64,000 nt of DNA, taken from positions 26,465,273 through 26,529,272 of the forward strand of contig CM064512.1 in assembly GCA_032716605.1 (NCBI GenBank). The letters are read 5' to 3'. Within the stretch, counting starts at the first letter, position 1. The number at the start of each line of letters is the position of its first letter. The position numbers and the translations under genes were made by a program. Positions 31,353 to 42,215 of this stretch are shown here, piece after piece. Below the pieces are notes generated by a model. That model made no database searches, was not told the DNA's origin, and saw only the letters and a list, made by a program, of their open reading frames with translations. Source of the DNA: Paralithodes platypus. Lineage: Eukaryota > Arthropoda > Malacostraca > Decapoda > Lithodidae.

Positions 31353-31920
31353 AATAATAATAATAATAATAATAAACGGTTTATTAAAGAATGGCAGCCT
31401 CATGAGCTGAAAATACACATTTTACAATTTAGTGGATGAACAGGAGATGTACAGATATGAGGATGGTAAGCTCAGTTTACAAACAAAATAAATAAATACA
31501 ATAATGATGCATGTGCAGAATACAAATTATCATAAAATAACCATGAGAGTAAGTGATATACAGTACATATACACATTTATTTACTTACTCATATACAGAA
31601 CATACGTATATACACGTACGTGTGCACATACATATACATACATATATAGGAACATAAGAACATGCAGTAAGTGTGCACATGTCCATATACACAAACGCTC
31701 ACGTATGCACACAAACATACATACATACAAAAACTGTTTTGGTATGGTCAGGGTAAAGAGTTGAAGGGTAAAGAGGGTGCAGCAATTCAAGTCCGTATAT
31801 GGTCCGTATGGTCAGGTACAGCCTACTACAATGGGAGGTTAATCCTCGGTAGTGTGTGTGTGTAATAATAATAATAATAATAATAAACGGTTTATTAAAG
31901 AATGGCAGCCTCATGAGCTG
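31350..31920 (-). repeat. Direct repeat of a (TTA)n-tailed end, with tetranucleotide-rich DNA between
   Basis: AATAATAATAAACGGTTTAT followed by TAAAGAATGGCAGCCTCATG occurs at 31352-31410 and again at 31864-31920, identical over about 55 bases. On the minus strand each reads as a sequence ending in TTTAATAAACCGTTTATTAT plus ATT repeats, like a LINE or SINE 3' end with a poly(A) signal. Between them lie ACATATACAT-type degenerate repeats and GTGTGT. Confidence 0.6.
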
Positions 31921-32049
31921 TGTGTGTGTGTGTGTGATAGAAGGCGAAATATGGAAGAGCTGGGCGTTCTATTGTTAAGGGTGGAAATACATGGATGAAG
32001 ATACGCGAACACTTAATAATAGATAATGCTATGAGGGTTCAAAGGCGTC

Positions 32050-33045
32050 AGTATGTGTGGAGAATGAACAGAGCGAGTTCTTTGATCTGAATGTTGGGTT
32101 AAAGCAAGGGTGTGTGATGTTCCCCTGGTTCAATATATATATATATGGATGAAGTCATGAAAGAAATATAAGGAAGAGCAGTGGAAGTTGGTGTACCGCT
32201 GATATGGGAAGGAAACAAGTGGAAGTTGCCTGTATTGCTGTTTGCCAATGATACAGTTTTGATGAGCGATAATGAATGGGAGTTTCAGGGCCTGGTAAAT
32301 ATGTTTGGAACAGTGTGTGAAAAAAACGGAATCTTAATGTAAATGTGGGGAAGAGTAAGGTTATGATCTTTGAAAGGTGTGCAGCCACAGAGTGTGAGGT
32401 GAAGTTGAATGGTCAGGCTATGGCGAACTTCAGCTCATTTAAATATTTGGGCAGTGTGTGCAGTAAAGATGTGAGTACATATGAAGAAGTGAAGGAGAGG
32501 GTGCAACAGAGGAAGAAGGTGGTAGGAATACTGAAAGCAGTAACAAGAAATAGGGTGGTCAGCATGGAAGTAAAGAAGTCCTTGCATGGCAGTGTGGTAA
32601 TCTTGACATTGACTTGCGGGAGCGAAGCCTGGACGTTGGGGGAGAGACTCAAACCAAGAGTGTGAGGGGTGGAAATGAGTTGCTTGAGAAGTGTGTGCAA
32701 AGCTACATAGCGGGATAGACAGACGCATGATTAAGCACGAGAGAAGTGTGGTGTGGATGTAGATGCGCTGGAAAGTGTAAAAAGGAACACCCTTAGATGG
32801 TTCGGCCATGTGGAACGTATGGGAATCGAAAGAATGACTAAGACAGTGTACGAGAGTGAGGTGGAAGGACAGAGAGGGAGAGGTCGACCGAGTGAGAGGT
32901 AGAAGGATGGAGTTAAGAAGTATATGCGTGAAAGCGGTGCTGGATGGCAGGAGGGACTTCAACTGACTAAGGACAGAAGTGCATGGGGGCATTTCGTTCG
33001 TGGCCACCCCTTCGGGGATCACGGTGTCCAGCAATAGATAGATAG
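32050..33045 (+). mobile_element. LINE-D reverse transcriptase, C-terminal part
   Basis: The reading resumes with LNVGLKQGCVMFPWFN and LLFANDTVLMSDNEWEFQ, where the catalytic FADD box reads FAND. It continues with NVGKSKVMIFER, NFSSFKYLGSVCS and ILTLTCGSEAWTLGERLK. Past several frame breaks come LRWFGHVERMG and GRGRPS, the typical end of this LINE type, then GATAGATAGATAGA at 33035-33050 as tail. An ATATATATATATGG microsatellite interrupts the frame at 32133. The copy is inactive. Confidence 0.82.
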
Positions 33046-33050
33046 ATAGA

Positions 33051-33607
33051 GTTTGTAAAACATGTAATATAGCAAAGCTAGACCCAACTGTATTATGGCA
33101 GTAATACAGATGATATGTATGAAAGATAGATGTGTGTTGGATTTCAATATAAAAGATAAATGGGATGGAAGAAGAGGAAGACATTTAGTGAGACTGCTCT
33201 CAGCAATTATAGGCAAACTCGCATGCTCTCTCCTTTTTGCTTTATTTTATCTCTCCCTCTCTTTTACTCATTGCTAACCATTCAATCACTTTCACTCTGA
33301 CTCAGCAACCTGCACAAGCTCTCTTTCGTTCATACATTCTTTTTAACACATTTTCGCACATAGCTCTCCGGTCCTTTTCATTCACTACTGCAGTATATGG
33401 CTTTTTAATCCTGCCACAGTACATTCTATCCAGTATATTTTAGCGCCGGATCAACTCGATAGGATTAACAGAGTGAATATATATGTAACTCTCTCACATG
33501 TTGTCTATCGCCCCTATACTTTACTCTCTCTCTATCTTTTCTAATTATTCCACTTCTCCACTCACTGTTTCTGATGTTCACCTATTCAGGAAGTTTTGAT
33601 TGGCATT
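33051..33607. other. No recognisable gene
   Basis: TC-rich segment at 33220-33450 of unknown origin. Overlapping frames have no domain. Confidence 0.4.
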
Positions 33608-33672
33608 TATTGTCATGTGTATGAAGGAGACACAAAGCTGCCTGTAGCTAGTGCCCCTCCAATTGAAAGAAG
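33608..33672 (-). mobile_element. LINE-A 3' tail only (copy 5)
   Basis: TGTATGAAGGAGACACAAAG, CTGCCTGTAGCTAGTGCCCC match the minus-strand form of the LINE-A 3' end. Confidence 0.6.
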
Positions 33673-34087
33673 ATAGACAACCACATGTCTGTGTTCTTGA
33701 TGGCTTCATTCTTGCAAAGTATTAATTACGGATTGACTACAACATAATTACCAGAAACAAATGTTCACAATGTGATCGCGCTATTTATTTCGGTCAACTA
33801 CTAGCAAGGGTCAGATCAATATATATTTGACACTCTTACAATATGCGTTCGTATTTTTCTGCCTTACACCAAGAGATGTTGACACTTTTAGGAAAGTTCT
33901 CTTAGAACCAAATAGGTGATTACTCACATAAATGTACGACCTCCACAGGTTTATCCTAAAATAAAGTAGAAGTGCTGCTTTGCCCAACATCAAAACGACA
34001 TACCAAATTATGCGATGGGTTACCATCATAACTAACCGTAGATTTATATAAATCACATAAAGTACATAAAATAACAGTTGTATATAG

Positions 34088-34175
34088 AAGGGGGGGGGGG
34101 AGGGAGGGGGGGGGGGGGGTTGAGGGAGGGATCGTATGGGGAGGCAGAGATGGCACTCGGGTGGGGGGGGGGGGT
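34088..34175. repeat. G-rich homopolymer tracts
   Basis: Runs of 10 to 12 G separated by single A, T or C at 34091-34120 and 34162-34174. Potential G-quadruplex sequence on the plus strand. Confidence 0.85.
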
Positions 34176-34339
34176 TAGCCCAACATTATGACCTAGGACT
34201 ATGACTATTGACTGAATAAAGAAGAATTGAACCATACATAAGACACATAACAAATCCACTTCAACAGCTTCCTCTTTCCCCAGCATCCAAGCTACGAGGT
34301 GCCGTTGTAAAGCCTTATCCCTCAATACCTTCACCTGAT

Positions 34340-34475
34340 CTGACCTGATGTATGCGTGACGCTTGATGAAAATCCGTCTAACGGTCTATGAGGAGTTTTC
34401 AGACAGACAAACAGACGCCAGTGTACCAGTATAAAGGTGGGCGATACTACTCTGCTTATGCAGTTGAGTAATTAA
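34340..34475 (+). repeat. 3' end of the TGACCT-rich repeat family
   Basis: CTGACCTGATGTATGCG, AACGGTCTATGAGGAGTTTT, CAGACAGACAAACAGACG and GCGATACTACTCTGCTTATG, then TTGAGTAATTAA. The same order (AACGGTCTAGGAGTTTCCGG, GCGATACCACTCTGC, TTGATTAA) ends the repeat at 3660-3840, so the family has at least two members here. Confidence 0.65.
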
Positions 34476-34550
34476 CTAGTAAATTATTCTAACATGAAAT
34501 ACATTTATACGAGTTTTAACATGTCGTTAATTATACACAACCTTTCTATT

Positions 34551-34842
34551 CAGCAGGTGACAACATTGTAAATATAGCAGACATCAGAGACCCCCAGTCC
34601 AGTGTGTTGTTTACACTGTTATTCAGCAGGTGACAACATTGTAAATATAGCAGACATCAGAGACCCCCAGTCCAGTGTGTTGTTTACACTGTTATTCAGC
34701 AGGTGACAACATTGTAAATATAGCAGACATCAGAGACCCCCAATCCAGTGTGTTGTTTACACTGTTATTCAGCAAGTGACAACATTGTAAATATAGCAGA
34801 CATCAGAGACACCCAGTCCAGTGTGTTGTTTACACTGTTATT
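34551..34842. repeat. Tandem repeat, 73-bp unit, four copies
   Basis: CAGCAGGTGACAACATTGTA begins units at 34551, 34624, 34697 and 34770, each ending ACACTGTTATT. Only two or three substitutions separate the copies. Confidence 0.95.
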
Positions 34843-35095
34843 TACACCCGGGCTGAGTTTGTTGGTCGGTGCTTCACTTACAGGCACGTGTTTTCGCTTC
34901 TACTTTTGGGCATTTCCACTTTTAATTGTATCTATTATCGGGTTACCTCCAGCACAATATATTAACGTATCTGCTATTATTACACTCCTTATCTTTACAA
35001 TAAATAGTTATATGTAAATGTCTCAACTTAAGAAGCTTTTATGGAAACTATTATGTCGCTCCGTACATACTCTTTTAGGTTGGCTGTTCTTGACT

Positions 35096-35299
35096 TTAAC
35101 CTATTCAGTACCAGTGAAGTCCTTTTTATTATATTCTGGCAACTATTATATTATTTTATTCAGCTTAGGAAAGACTTATAATGATTAAATTGCTACAGAC
35201 TATCTAATTTATTCCTTTGAGCTACTACAGACCATTCCTAAGCTAAATACAATTGTGTAATAGTGTCCAGAATATGAACAGCGGTACTGAATGGGTTAA
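35096..35299 (+). mobile_element. MITE family Z, complete copy (TTAA-flanked, 196 bp)
   Basis: TTAA at 35096-35099 and 35296-35299. The left end is CCTATTCAGTACCAGTG and the right end (minus) CCCATTCAGTACCGCTG. Inverted similarity extends through ATATTCTGGCAACTATT and ATATTCTGGACACTATT, so the TIR is about 45 bp and imperfect. No coding capacity. TTAA duplication is piggyBac-like. Other members are at 25764 and 711. Confidence 0.82.
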
Positions 35300-35670
35300 C
35301 ATATATACTTATAGTCACCCAGAAGAGTATCGTCCACCATCACTATATTAACTTACCTTTCCTCTCTTTATATAATATACGTACATGCACTGACCATACT
35401 AAACACAATTGGTTAATAAAAGTTCTTGTTAATGGTACTGCAAACAAGTTTTATTTGTATGTTAATGTAGTTTTAATTGTTGATATCATCTTTACGTAGG
35501 TATATAAAGAATCAGAGTTAAATTTATGAAGATAGGACTGGACTTTTGAGCGTCACTATACGGACTGAACCACTACACACAAACACACACTCTCTCCTCT
35601 CTCTCACATGCTCGTTATCTGAAAACAATGCACAATTGCTCCTATTATCAACTTATGTGTGAGAGTGTGT

Positions 35671-35931
35671 GATGCTGACAGTGGTATTAATGAGTTGTGT
35701 CAATATTAGTTTGGTGCTCTCATATACCAGTATTGACATCTGTAATATTAACTGTGTGATGGTGACAGTGGTATTAATGAGTTGTGTCAATATTAGTTTG
35801 GTGCTCTCATATACCAGTATTGACATCTGTAATATTAACTGTGTGATGGTAACAGTGGTATTAATGAGTTGTGTCAATATTAGTCTGGTGCTCTCATATA
35901 CCAGTATTGACATCAGTAATATTAACTGTGT
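35671..35931. repeat. Tandem repeat, 87-bp unit, three copies
   Basis: Units begin GATG(C/G)TGACAGTGGTATT at 35671, 35758 and 35845. They are almost identical. With a period divisible by three, both strands have open frames of 29-residue repeats, which I treat as a side effect. Confidence 0.95.
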
Positions 35932-36841
35932 GTAATCCTAGGAAACCTGGATTACCAGTACAATAGCATGACCAGTCCACCACACCTAACCTTAACGACC
36001 CATTATTGAAACAATATCAACAATTTATTACAAATGTTCAAATTATGTGTTCCATATTCATTCACAATCTATGGTAGTGTTTTAGGTTCCCTATATACAG
36101 TTTATAGTGCATTGAGAAGGTATTACATTTGTTAGTATGAATAAACAGTTATACAAGGACATAATTAAGAAAAGAAAAACATATATACAAATAATGTTAA
36201 CAAAATAGAATTACAAATAAGACAATTATATCCAAGAGGCTAAGACACTGTTTTGATAATAAACAAACAAGTTTTCTAAGTGAAAATGGCGCATAGATCA
36301 TTGCATAGTATACACAAATGTCAATGTGAATAAATCGCTAAGCTCGAAATACAAATATTCCAACTAAAGGAATACACAAAAGACCCACCCAGTCACGACC
36401 ACTGAGGGAGCTGAAAGACACATGTGTATTACCAAGTTTTAGCTTGAGTGAACGAGCAGGTAAGCTAGCGAACCCTAACACTATTCTTGCTCAAAAACGA
36501 TGGCCACTAAAACTTCCGTGACAGATTGAATGGCTTGACTTGTGGTGGTCGGGTCCCAGCTAACTCATTGTTATTGAGGAGTGTGTTATCGTTATATCTC
36601 TTTAGATTTAATTGACACCTTACAATATATCCGTAACAACTCCTTTACTATGAAGAATTAAGTAGAGTATCACCTGGTTACATTCAGACTTCGAAGAAAG
36701 ATGGAACGTAGTCATGAAATGAAAAATGGTTTTCACTATTTGTTATATTATTATATACCGGTATATATTTTGAAAACAAAATTACATAAATTGCGTAATG
36801 AATGAATGAGGTCCATTTGGTCAGAGGTTGGGCGGGGGTAG
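35932..36841. other. No recognisable gene
   Basis: AT-rich, nothing recognised. Confidence 0.4.
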
Positions 36842-37069
36842 GTGATGCCGAAGGCATGCAAATGCGGGAATGAGTGGCTTCCCGTCCATCAACTGACCTT
36901 CTCCTGCCACTGTATCATTCATAAAACAATGACGATACAAGAATCGAATCGGCTTATCTCCCTCAACAATCAAATTGGACAGTTTGTCTCGTTTTCCCCA
37001 GACTTGCCAACGTCACAAGCACGTGTGACAAGCGCGTCCCCATGATACGTGCCATAATGCAAGGCTGCC

Positions 37070-37281
37070 GAGTAACATGGCTTCACTCAAACCATCACAA
37101 GACGACCACACCACCGTCGCATTGCCCCACCATCAAGGCCTCAACCACCACCAGCACCAGAACAGCAGCCACTTGCCGCACAATCATGAAAACACGCCCA
37201 CCGACACGGCCTCCACCACAACCACCACCAGATTAGCAACTACCAGCACCACCGCTACCTTACTTACTCGTTGATGGTAAG
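37070..37281 (+). other. His/Thr-rich open frame followed by a splice-donor-like site
   Basis: From ATG at 37077 a 65-codon frame (starting MASLKPSQDDHTTVALPHHQ, then Thr-rich) ends in TGA only a few bases before GATGGTAAGTAATG, a good match to a 5' splice site. CAC/ACC-rich simple sequence could create this frame by chance. The stop before the donor argues against a coding exon. It could be a host 5' or 3' UTR exon. No support beyond the motif. Confidence 0.2.
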
Positions 37282-37542
37282 TAATGTATTTATGTTATGC
37301 GTATGCTAATATCATCAAATTGTGCATAAGTGTGGCAATATATATATAACGTATTTATGTATCGTAAAATAAAATTACGCTGGCTAGTGTGTATGACATT
37401 CGTAATGTAAACATTATTACGGTATTATCCTCGTTTTTTGTATATAGCTTTCTCATTATAAATTTGTCCTGTTCACGTTTCGGTACACAATTACCTTTGC
37501 ATTGTACGTATTGTATAACATAATTTATGTGATTGAATTTAT

Positions 37543-37896
37543 ATGACCATATTGTTTATAATGTTGCCATTATCAATACCTCAAATACCTTTTATTTACG
37601 CCATTACATTTGTGTATGTCCTGTTTAATTTGTATCCCTATCAGCTACATATGTCGGACCCTGTTTATAGTATTTACATGGCTGCTAATGAAGTGGCAAT
37701 CTTCATCGTCCATCATGGTGGGGATGTGGTGAAGAGCGTGGCAGGCGGTGTTATGTCATGCAAGACCATAGCCCCATCACTTTTATATGAAGCCGTGATT
37801 TCACGCCCACTCATGAGTCTGGCCAGGGATGCCCACAGGACAACCCTGGATCAGGCGGGGGACATGGAATATACGGGAGTGTCGGGGGTAGGATAG
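37543..37896 (+). CDS. Unidentified 117-codon frame
   Basis: The N-terminal 35 residues are hydrophobic with two possible membrane segments. From an internal Met at 37651 the reading (MSDPVYSIYMAANEVAIFIV, HHGGDVVKSVAGGVMSC) has balanced composition unlike the AT-rich flanks. No family is recognised. The GC content rises from about 37650 to 38170, and the minus strand also has a balanced 67-codon frame at 37971-38171. The region might be an old transposon fragment or a host exon. Confidence 0.25.
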   Translation: MTILFIMLPLSIPQIPFIYAITFVYVLFNLYPYQLHMSDPVYSIYMAANEVAIFIVHHGGDVVKSVAGGVMSCKTIAPSLLYEAVISRPLMSLARDAHRTTLDQAGDMEYTGVSGVG

Positions 37897-38317
37897 GGGA
37901 TTGACGGGTCAAACAGTTTGAGGACATTGTAGGGATATTGTACAGTCATCCCAAGGTCATTCTTGGCAGCCTAAGGCCGCCCGGTGGCAGGGGCACGGTC
38001 GAGGCAATGACGGGGCTTGAGCGCCACGTTGTAAGGTCTTACTAAGGTCTCCCATATTTGGTCCTGACCCAAACATTTGAGAAGTCGGCGAAGGATGGTT
38101 AAAACCTCTGCCACACATACGTTCTTGCGGCATTTTTTGCTGATTTTATGGAATTCTGGGTCGAAACACATTGTGGAGGACCTGGCTAAAGAAAATCATC
38201 TAATGGTAATCAGAATACGATGAATAATACTTCATCGAGAGAACTTTGCACCAGACTTTGCGAAACACATGGTCATATTAATGTTTGAAATGGTCGGGAC
38301 GCAAGTGTGACAGGCCC

Positions 38318-38943
38318 TTAACCCGGGAACTGCCGGGAGACTCTTAAGAGTTCCCCCGGCGGACTGCGGGAAGAGTAAGGGAACAAAAAAATCCATTTAA
38401 AACACCCCCCATTTTTTTTTTTTTTTTTTTTTTTTTTTATTTAATTTTTTTTTTTTGCCCCTGGGCCATGCCAAATATCACTCCTCCACCTCCCCTCCTT
38501 CCCCACTTTCCTCCCCTCCTTCAGTTATCACCTATTTTCCCTGTTATTCCCTTATTCTGTGGTCTATTTTCGTGCTAACATTAGCGAGTTGGTAGCAGGG
38601 CGTTGTCATCACTGTTACCAAGCGTGGGAAAGAGCGAGAGAGAGACTATTGCGTAACAGTGTCTCTCCAGACAAGGGGAGAGGAGGAGGGCAGGAAGGTT
38701 GCCTCATCCATACATTATGTAACTCCTGGCCTGTATCGCCGATTTTGACCATCCAAACACTGTTTCCACTTGTTTTATTGTTGTAACAGGTTAATACCTT
38801 TATAATCAACCTATAATAGGCGCATATGGATAAGTATTAATGCTATTTATGGTAAAATAACGATGTTAGTGATGGGAACAGCTCAAATACGTTAGCACAG
38901 GAGTGTGGTGTCTCATACCCCCCACGCGCACTTCTTAGGTTAA
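38318..38943 (+). mobile_element. TTAA-flanked MITE with CCCGGGAACTGCCGGG end
   Basis: TTAA at 38318-38321 and 38940-38943 enclose 618 bp. The left end starts CCCGGGAACTGCCGGGAG and the right end (minus) CCTAAGAAGTGCGCGTGG, so the TIR is weak. A T-run at 38411-38438 and another at 38447-38456 lie inside. TTATGGTAAAATAAC near the right end parallels family M. Assignment as piggyBac-like rests mainly on the target sites and end position. Confidence 0.5.
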
Positions 38944-39212
38944 GGATGAGTTGTCAAAGTCTTGTGTGTGATCGATACTTAAAAAGGATATATATAAAAT
39001 TGAAAGTTAATCTCTTTGATCTTTATAAATCCTTTCCTAACTAAATAATGTCAATTAATGTCAGCTAGAGTGTAAATAATAAGACACAATGAAGAGGTTA
39101 ACGGTGAGCAATATTTTTATAACAAGTAGACAAGCTGACAATTTACTGCTGTAATCTAAGAGGATAAACTTCTCGTAGTGTGGTAGTGTGAGTGATTATG
39201 ATGGTCGGGTTA

Positions 39213-39690
39213 TCTATATAATATTTTCGATTGTCTGTCTGTGTGTCTGTCTGTCTGTTTTTTATAGGCGGCCGCAATTTTTAAGCTAGAGCGTTCATAC
39301 TTGGTATGCATAGTAAGGGGGTCACTAGGCAGGTTTTAGTGAAAAAATAGAATTCCCCAGGGTGAAAGGGACAGAGAAAATGGGCACGTTTAAACAAAAA
39401 ATGGCCGTTTGGGGCAGAAGGAGGCCTCCGATCGAAAAGGTGTATGGAACGAAAGTTGTTCGCAGCCCCCCAAAATGGGGGTATTGATGAGGTCTGATCC
39501 AAAATCGGAGGTCATTTAGCGGCCGAAATCGAGGTCGCCGTTTAATGAGGCACAGGGAGGTCGAGGCCGGTGATTATGGTAGTAGATTGTGGTAGTAGTG
39601 ATTGATGATGGTGATTATGGTAGTAGTAGTGGTGGTAGTAGTTATGGTGATTATGGTGATTACCCGGGCAACGCCGGGTACCCCTGCTAG
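39213..39690 (+). mobile_element. Short non-autonomous Helitron
   Basis: It starts TCTATATAATATTTTCG after an A, with TCTGTCTG repeats. It ends with the hairpin CCCGGGCAACGCCGGG and then TACCCCTGCTAG, followed by T. A 5' TC, a 3' CTRR preceded by a GC-rich hairpin about 11 bases upstream, insertion between A and T and no terminal inverted repeat are the Helitron signature. No Rep/helicase is present. GTGGTAGTAGT-type repeats fill 39580-39660. Confidence 0.88.
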
Positions 39691-40030
39691 TCATTACTAT
39701 AAGGAGAGAGAGAGAGAGAAGAGTGAGGTGTGTTGTGTCCGAGTATGTGTAATTAAGTTCTCAGTTTACAACTATTAGTTGGTATTCCTGGGATGCTTCA
39801 ATTCCAACCCCAGAATATTGAAATACTACAAGTTTGGATCGTCTTTACGTAACATCTTTAGCCCTCTTACTAAACCGTAACCATTCCTACGTTTGTATAC
39901 AGTATATCCTAAAGGTTTCTGCAAATACCGGCAGCTTCTCCAGTCTCGAAAGACAATCAGATATTCATTGAGTACAAGATATTTTCTCGATAACACAATA
40001 GGTGAATTATGTCTGTGCGTGTGCATTTGT

Positions 40031-40034
<4 letters not shown>

Positions 40035-40098
<64 letters not shown>
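40035..40098. repeat. (TC)n microsatellite
   Basis: About 30 TC units, at the 5' side of LINE-C. Confidence 0.97.
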
Positions 40099-40100
<2 letters not shown>

Positions 40101-40129
40101 CAATTATCTCGAAGGTCACCCATCCCTCA

Positions 40130-41990
40130 GTTAAGACTTTCGGTCAGGTTTTTAAACACAAACAAATTAAACATTCCATTAAGAAAATGTCCTTCAATGC
40201 CTGCTCTATTAGAAATAAGATCAATGAATTACGGTGTCTTCTATTAACTGAACAAACTGATATTATAAGCATCACTTAAATTCATTTTGATTTAAATAAC
40301 AAAGACCGTATTTCCGAGTACAACATAAATGGCTACACATTTGTTTCATAAAGACCGTAACAATGGAAAGAAAGGAGGAAGTGTGGCTAAGTATATATTA
40401 TCTAAGTTGATGCCAGAGGAAATCCCGCTCCCCCTAGTAATCTAGAAATAGTGTGTGCCTGAAGTAATATCAATAAAACGAAGATTCCTACCACAACAGC
40501 TTACAGACCACCAAGCTACAAAGATAGTGACGATATTATATTTTACGATATGCTAAATAAACAAAAATTCAGATAAATGGATTCTTCTAGGCGATTATAA
40601 TGTCCATAATATAGAATGGAATCTTCTCACCGGAAATAACGCTAACGCAATCCAAAGGATAGATTTCATAAAAGATAATTTCTTATATCAGTGTGCAACA
40701 CTTGAAAATATATGCGAATCCCTGACCATTATCCACAAAAAGGGTGGTCGAGTCAAAGCTAGTAATTACAGGCCTATAAGCTTAACGTCAGTAAGGATAG
40801 TTGAATATCTTGAATCTAATGAATTAATACGAAACAGCCAGCACGGGGTTAGGACCAGAACATCGTGCTTAACAAACCTCCTCGATATTTATAATGCGTT
40901 TGACAAGGTACCTCACAATAAATTATTAGACTATCAATGGATTAAAAGCTGGCTTGTAAACAGAAAACAAAGAATTGTTATTAATGGTATAGAATCAGAC
41001 TTGGTGCCTATTACCAGCGGTGTGCTTCAAGGATCGGTCCTTGGTCCAATTTTGTTTATCATATATATAAATTATATTGATGTAGGTCTGAACAACTTGA
41101 TCTCCAAATTTGTTGACGATACAAACATAGGGAACATAGTCTTCAGTGAGGAAGACAGAAATAGCCTACAGTCCGACTTAAGCAAAATAGTTGAATGGTC
41201 AGAAAAGTGGTAAATGCCCTATAATGTAGACAAATGTCAAATTTTGCTCGTTGGCTCAAAAAACTAAAAAGTATGATTATCAAATGAAAGGCTAACCAAT
41301 AAAATTAGACTCTATGGTTATAGATCTCGGGATTATTATATCAGAAAACCTAAAATCCTCAAAGCAATGTGTGGCTGCGGCAAATAAAGCTAACAAAGCC
41401 TTGAGATTTATCAAAACAAAATTTGCCTATAAAAACGAAAACATTATTTTGCCGTTATTCAAAAGCATTGTTAGACCCCATCTTGAATATGGCGTTCAGT
41501 TCTGGTCCCCGTATCTCAAGAAAGACATGAAAAAACTCGAGTCTGTACAGCGTGGAACAGCTAAACTAATTATCTCTCTGAAAAACAAGCCATATTACGA
41601 AAGATTAAACAACATGACTTGTTCTCGCTTAAGAAACGAAGATTGCGAGACCAACTTATCGAGTGTTTTAAGATACTTAAAGGATTTGACAGAGTAGATA
41701 TCAGTGCACTGTTCACGATTAATAACAGTGCTGCATCCCGAGGAAATGGAATGAAAATAATTAGAAAAAAGGCATCCTTAGATGTGACACAAAATGTATT
41801 CACATACAATGGGGTTAAAGAGTGGAATAGTTTACCAAAGGAGGTGGTCGACAGTAATTCAATTGATACGTTTAATAAAAGACTGGATGATCATCTGATG
41901 CAGATTGGATTGATATGAATTCATCAATAGGCATGTGTAATTTCCCTTTCAAACTAATTTCTATCTCTACTATATAAAACCTTTCCTTGT
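40130..41990 (+). mobile_element. LINE-C (CR1 group), degenerate but near full span
   Basis: It begins in the endonuclease domain (MSFNACSIRNKINELRCLL, TDIISIT) with LLGDYNVHNIEW near 40590. A deletion then joins it to RT: NYRPISLTSV at 40770, NAFDKVPHNKLLDY, WLVNRKQRIVINGIES, then VLQGSVLGPILFIIYINYID and KFVDDTNIGN (FADD box as FVDD) near 41110. The C-terminal part (LGIIISENLKSSKQCVAAAN, VRPHLEYGVQFWSPYLK, GVKEWNSLPKEVVDSNSID) runs to TGA at 41916 with a frameshift near 41620. The 3' tail ends in TTATGTGTAACTATGTGTAA. Several stops make it inactive. Confidence 0.88.
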
Positions 41991-42044
41991 GGGCATTTCC
42001 TGACCCATAAGGTTACACTTCAAGTTATGTGTAACTATGTGTAA

Positions 42045-42092
<48 letters not shown>
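42045..42092. repeat. (TC)n and (TA)n microsatellites
   Basis: CTCTCTCTCT followed by (AT)n directly after the LINE-C tail. Confidence 0.95.
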
Positions 42093-42096
<4 letters not shown>

Positions 42097-42099
42097 TAA

Positions 42100-42215
42100 A
42101 AAGAGGACGGTAAAGACCCAGAAGAGAGACATCTTTTCTTTAGCTTGTAATTATACAACGTTGAATTTCACAATATTTCGGACGCACCGTCCATCATCAG
42201 GTGAGTTGTTGCGAT
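42100..42215 (-). mobile_element. Penelope-like element end with hammerhead-like core
   Basis: On the minus strand, CTGATGA (42194-42200) is followed by a GGACG-GTG-CGTCC stem-loop and GAAA (42176-42179), then AACGTTGTATAATTACAAGC and CTTCTGGGTCTTTACCGTCC. CTGATGA-stem-GAAA is the hammerhead ribozyme core found in Penelope-like element ends. One extra T lies between CTGATGA and the stem, so activity is doubtful. No RT or GIY-YIG domain of such an element was found in the next 1.6 kb. Confidence 0.45.

Noticed and set aside
32435..33184. 249-codon minus-strand frame
   Set aside because: It is the antisense shadow of the LINE-D C-terminal region, which reads sensibly on the plus strand.
35653..35935. 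Long frames on both strands with 29-residue repeats
   Set aside because: Produced by an 87-bp tandem repeat; simultaneous openness on both strands argues against coding.
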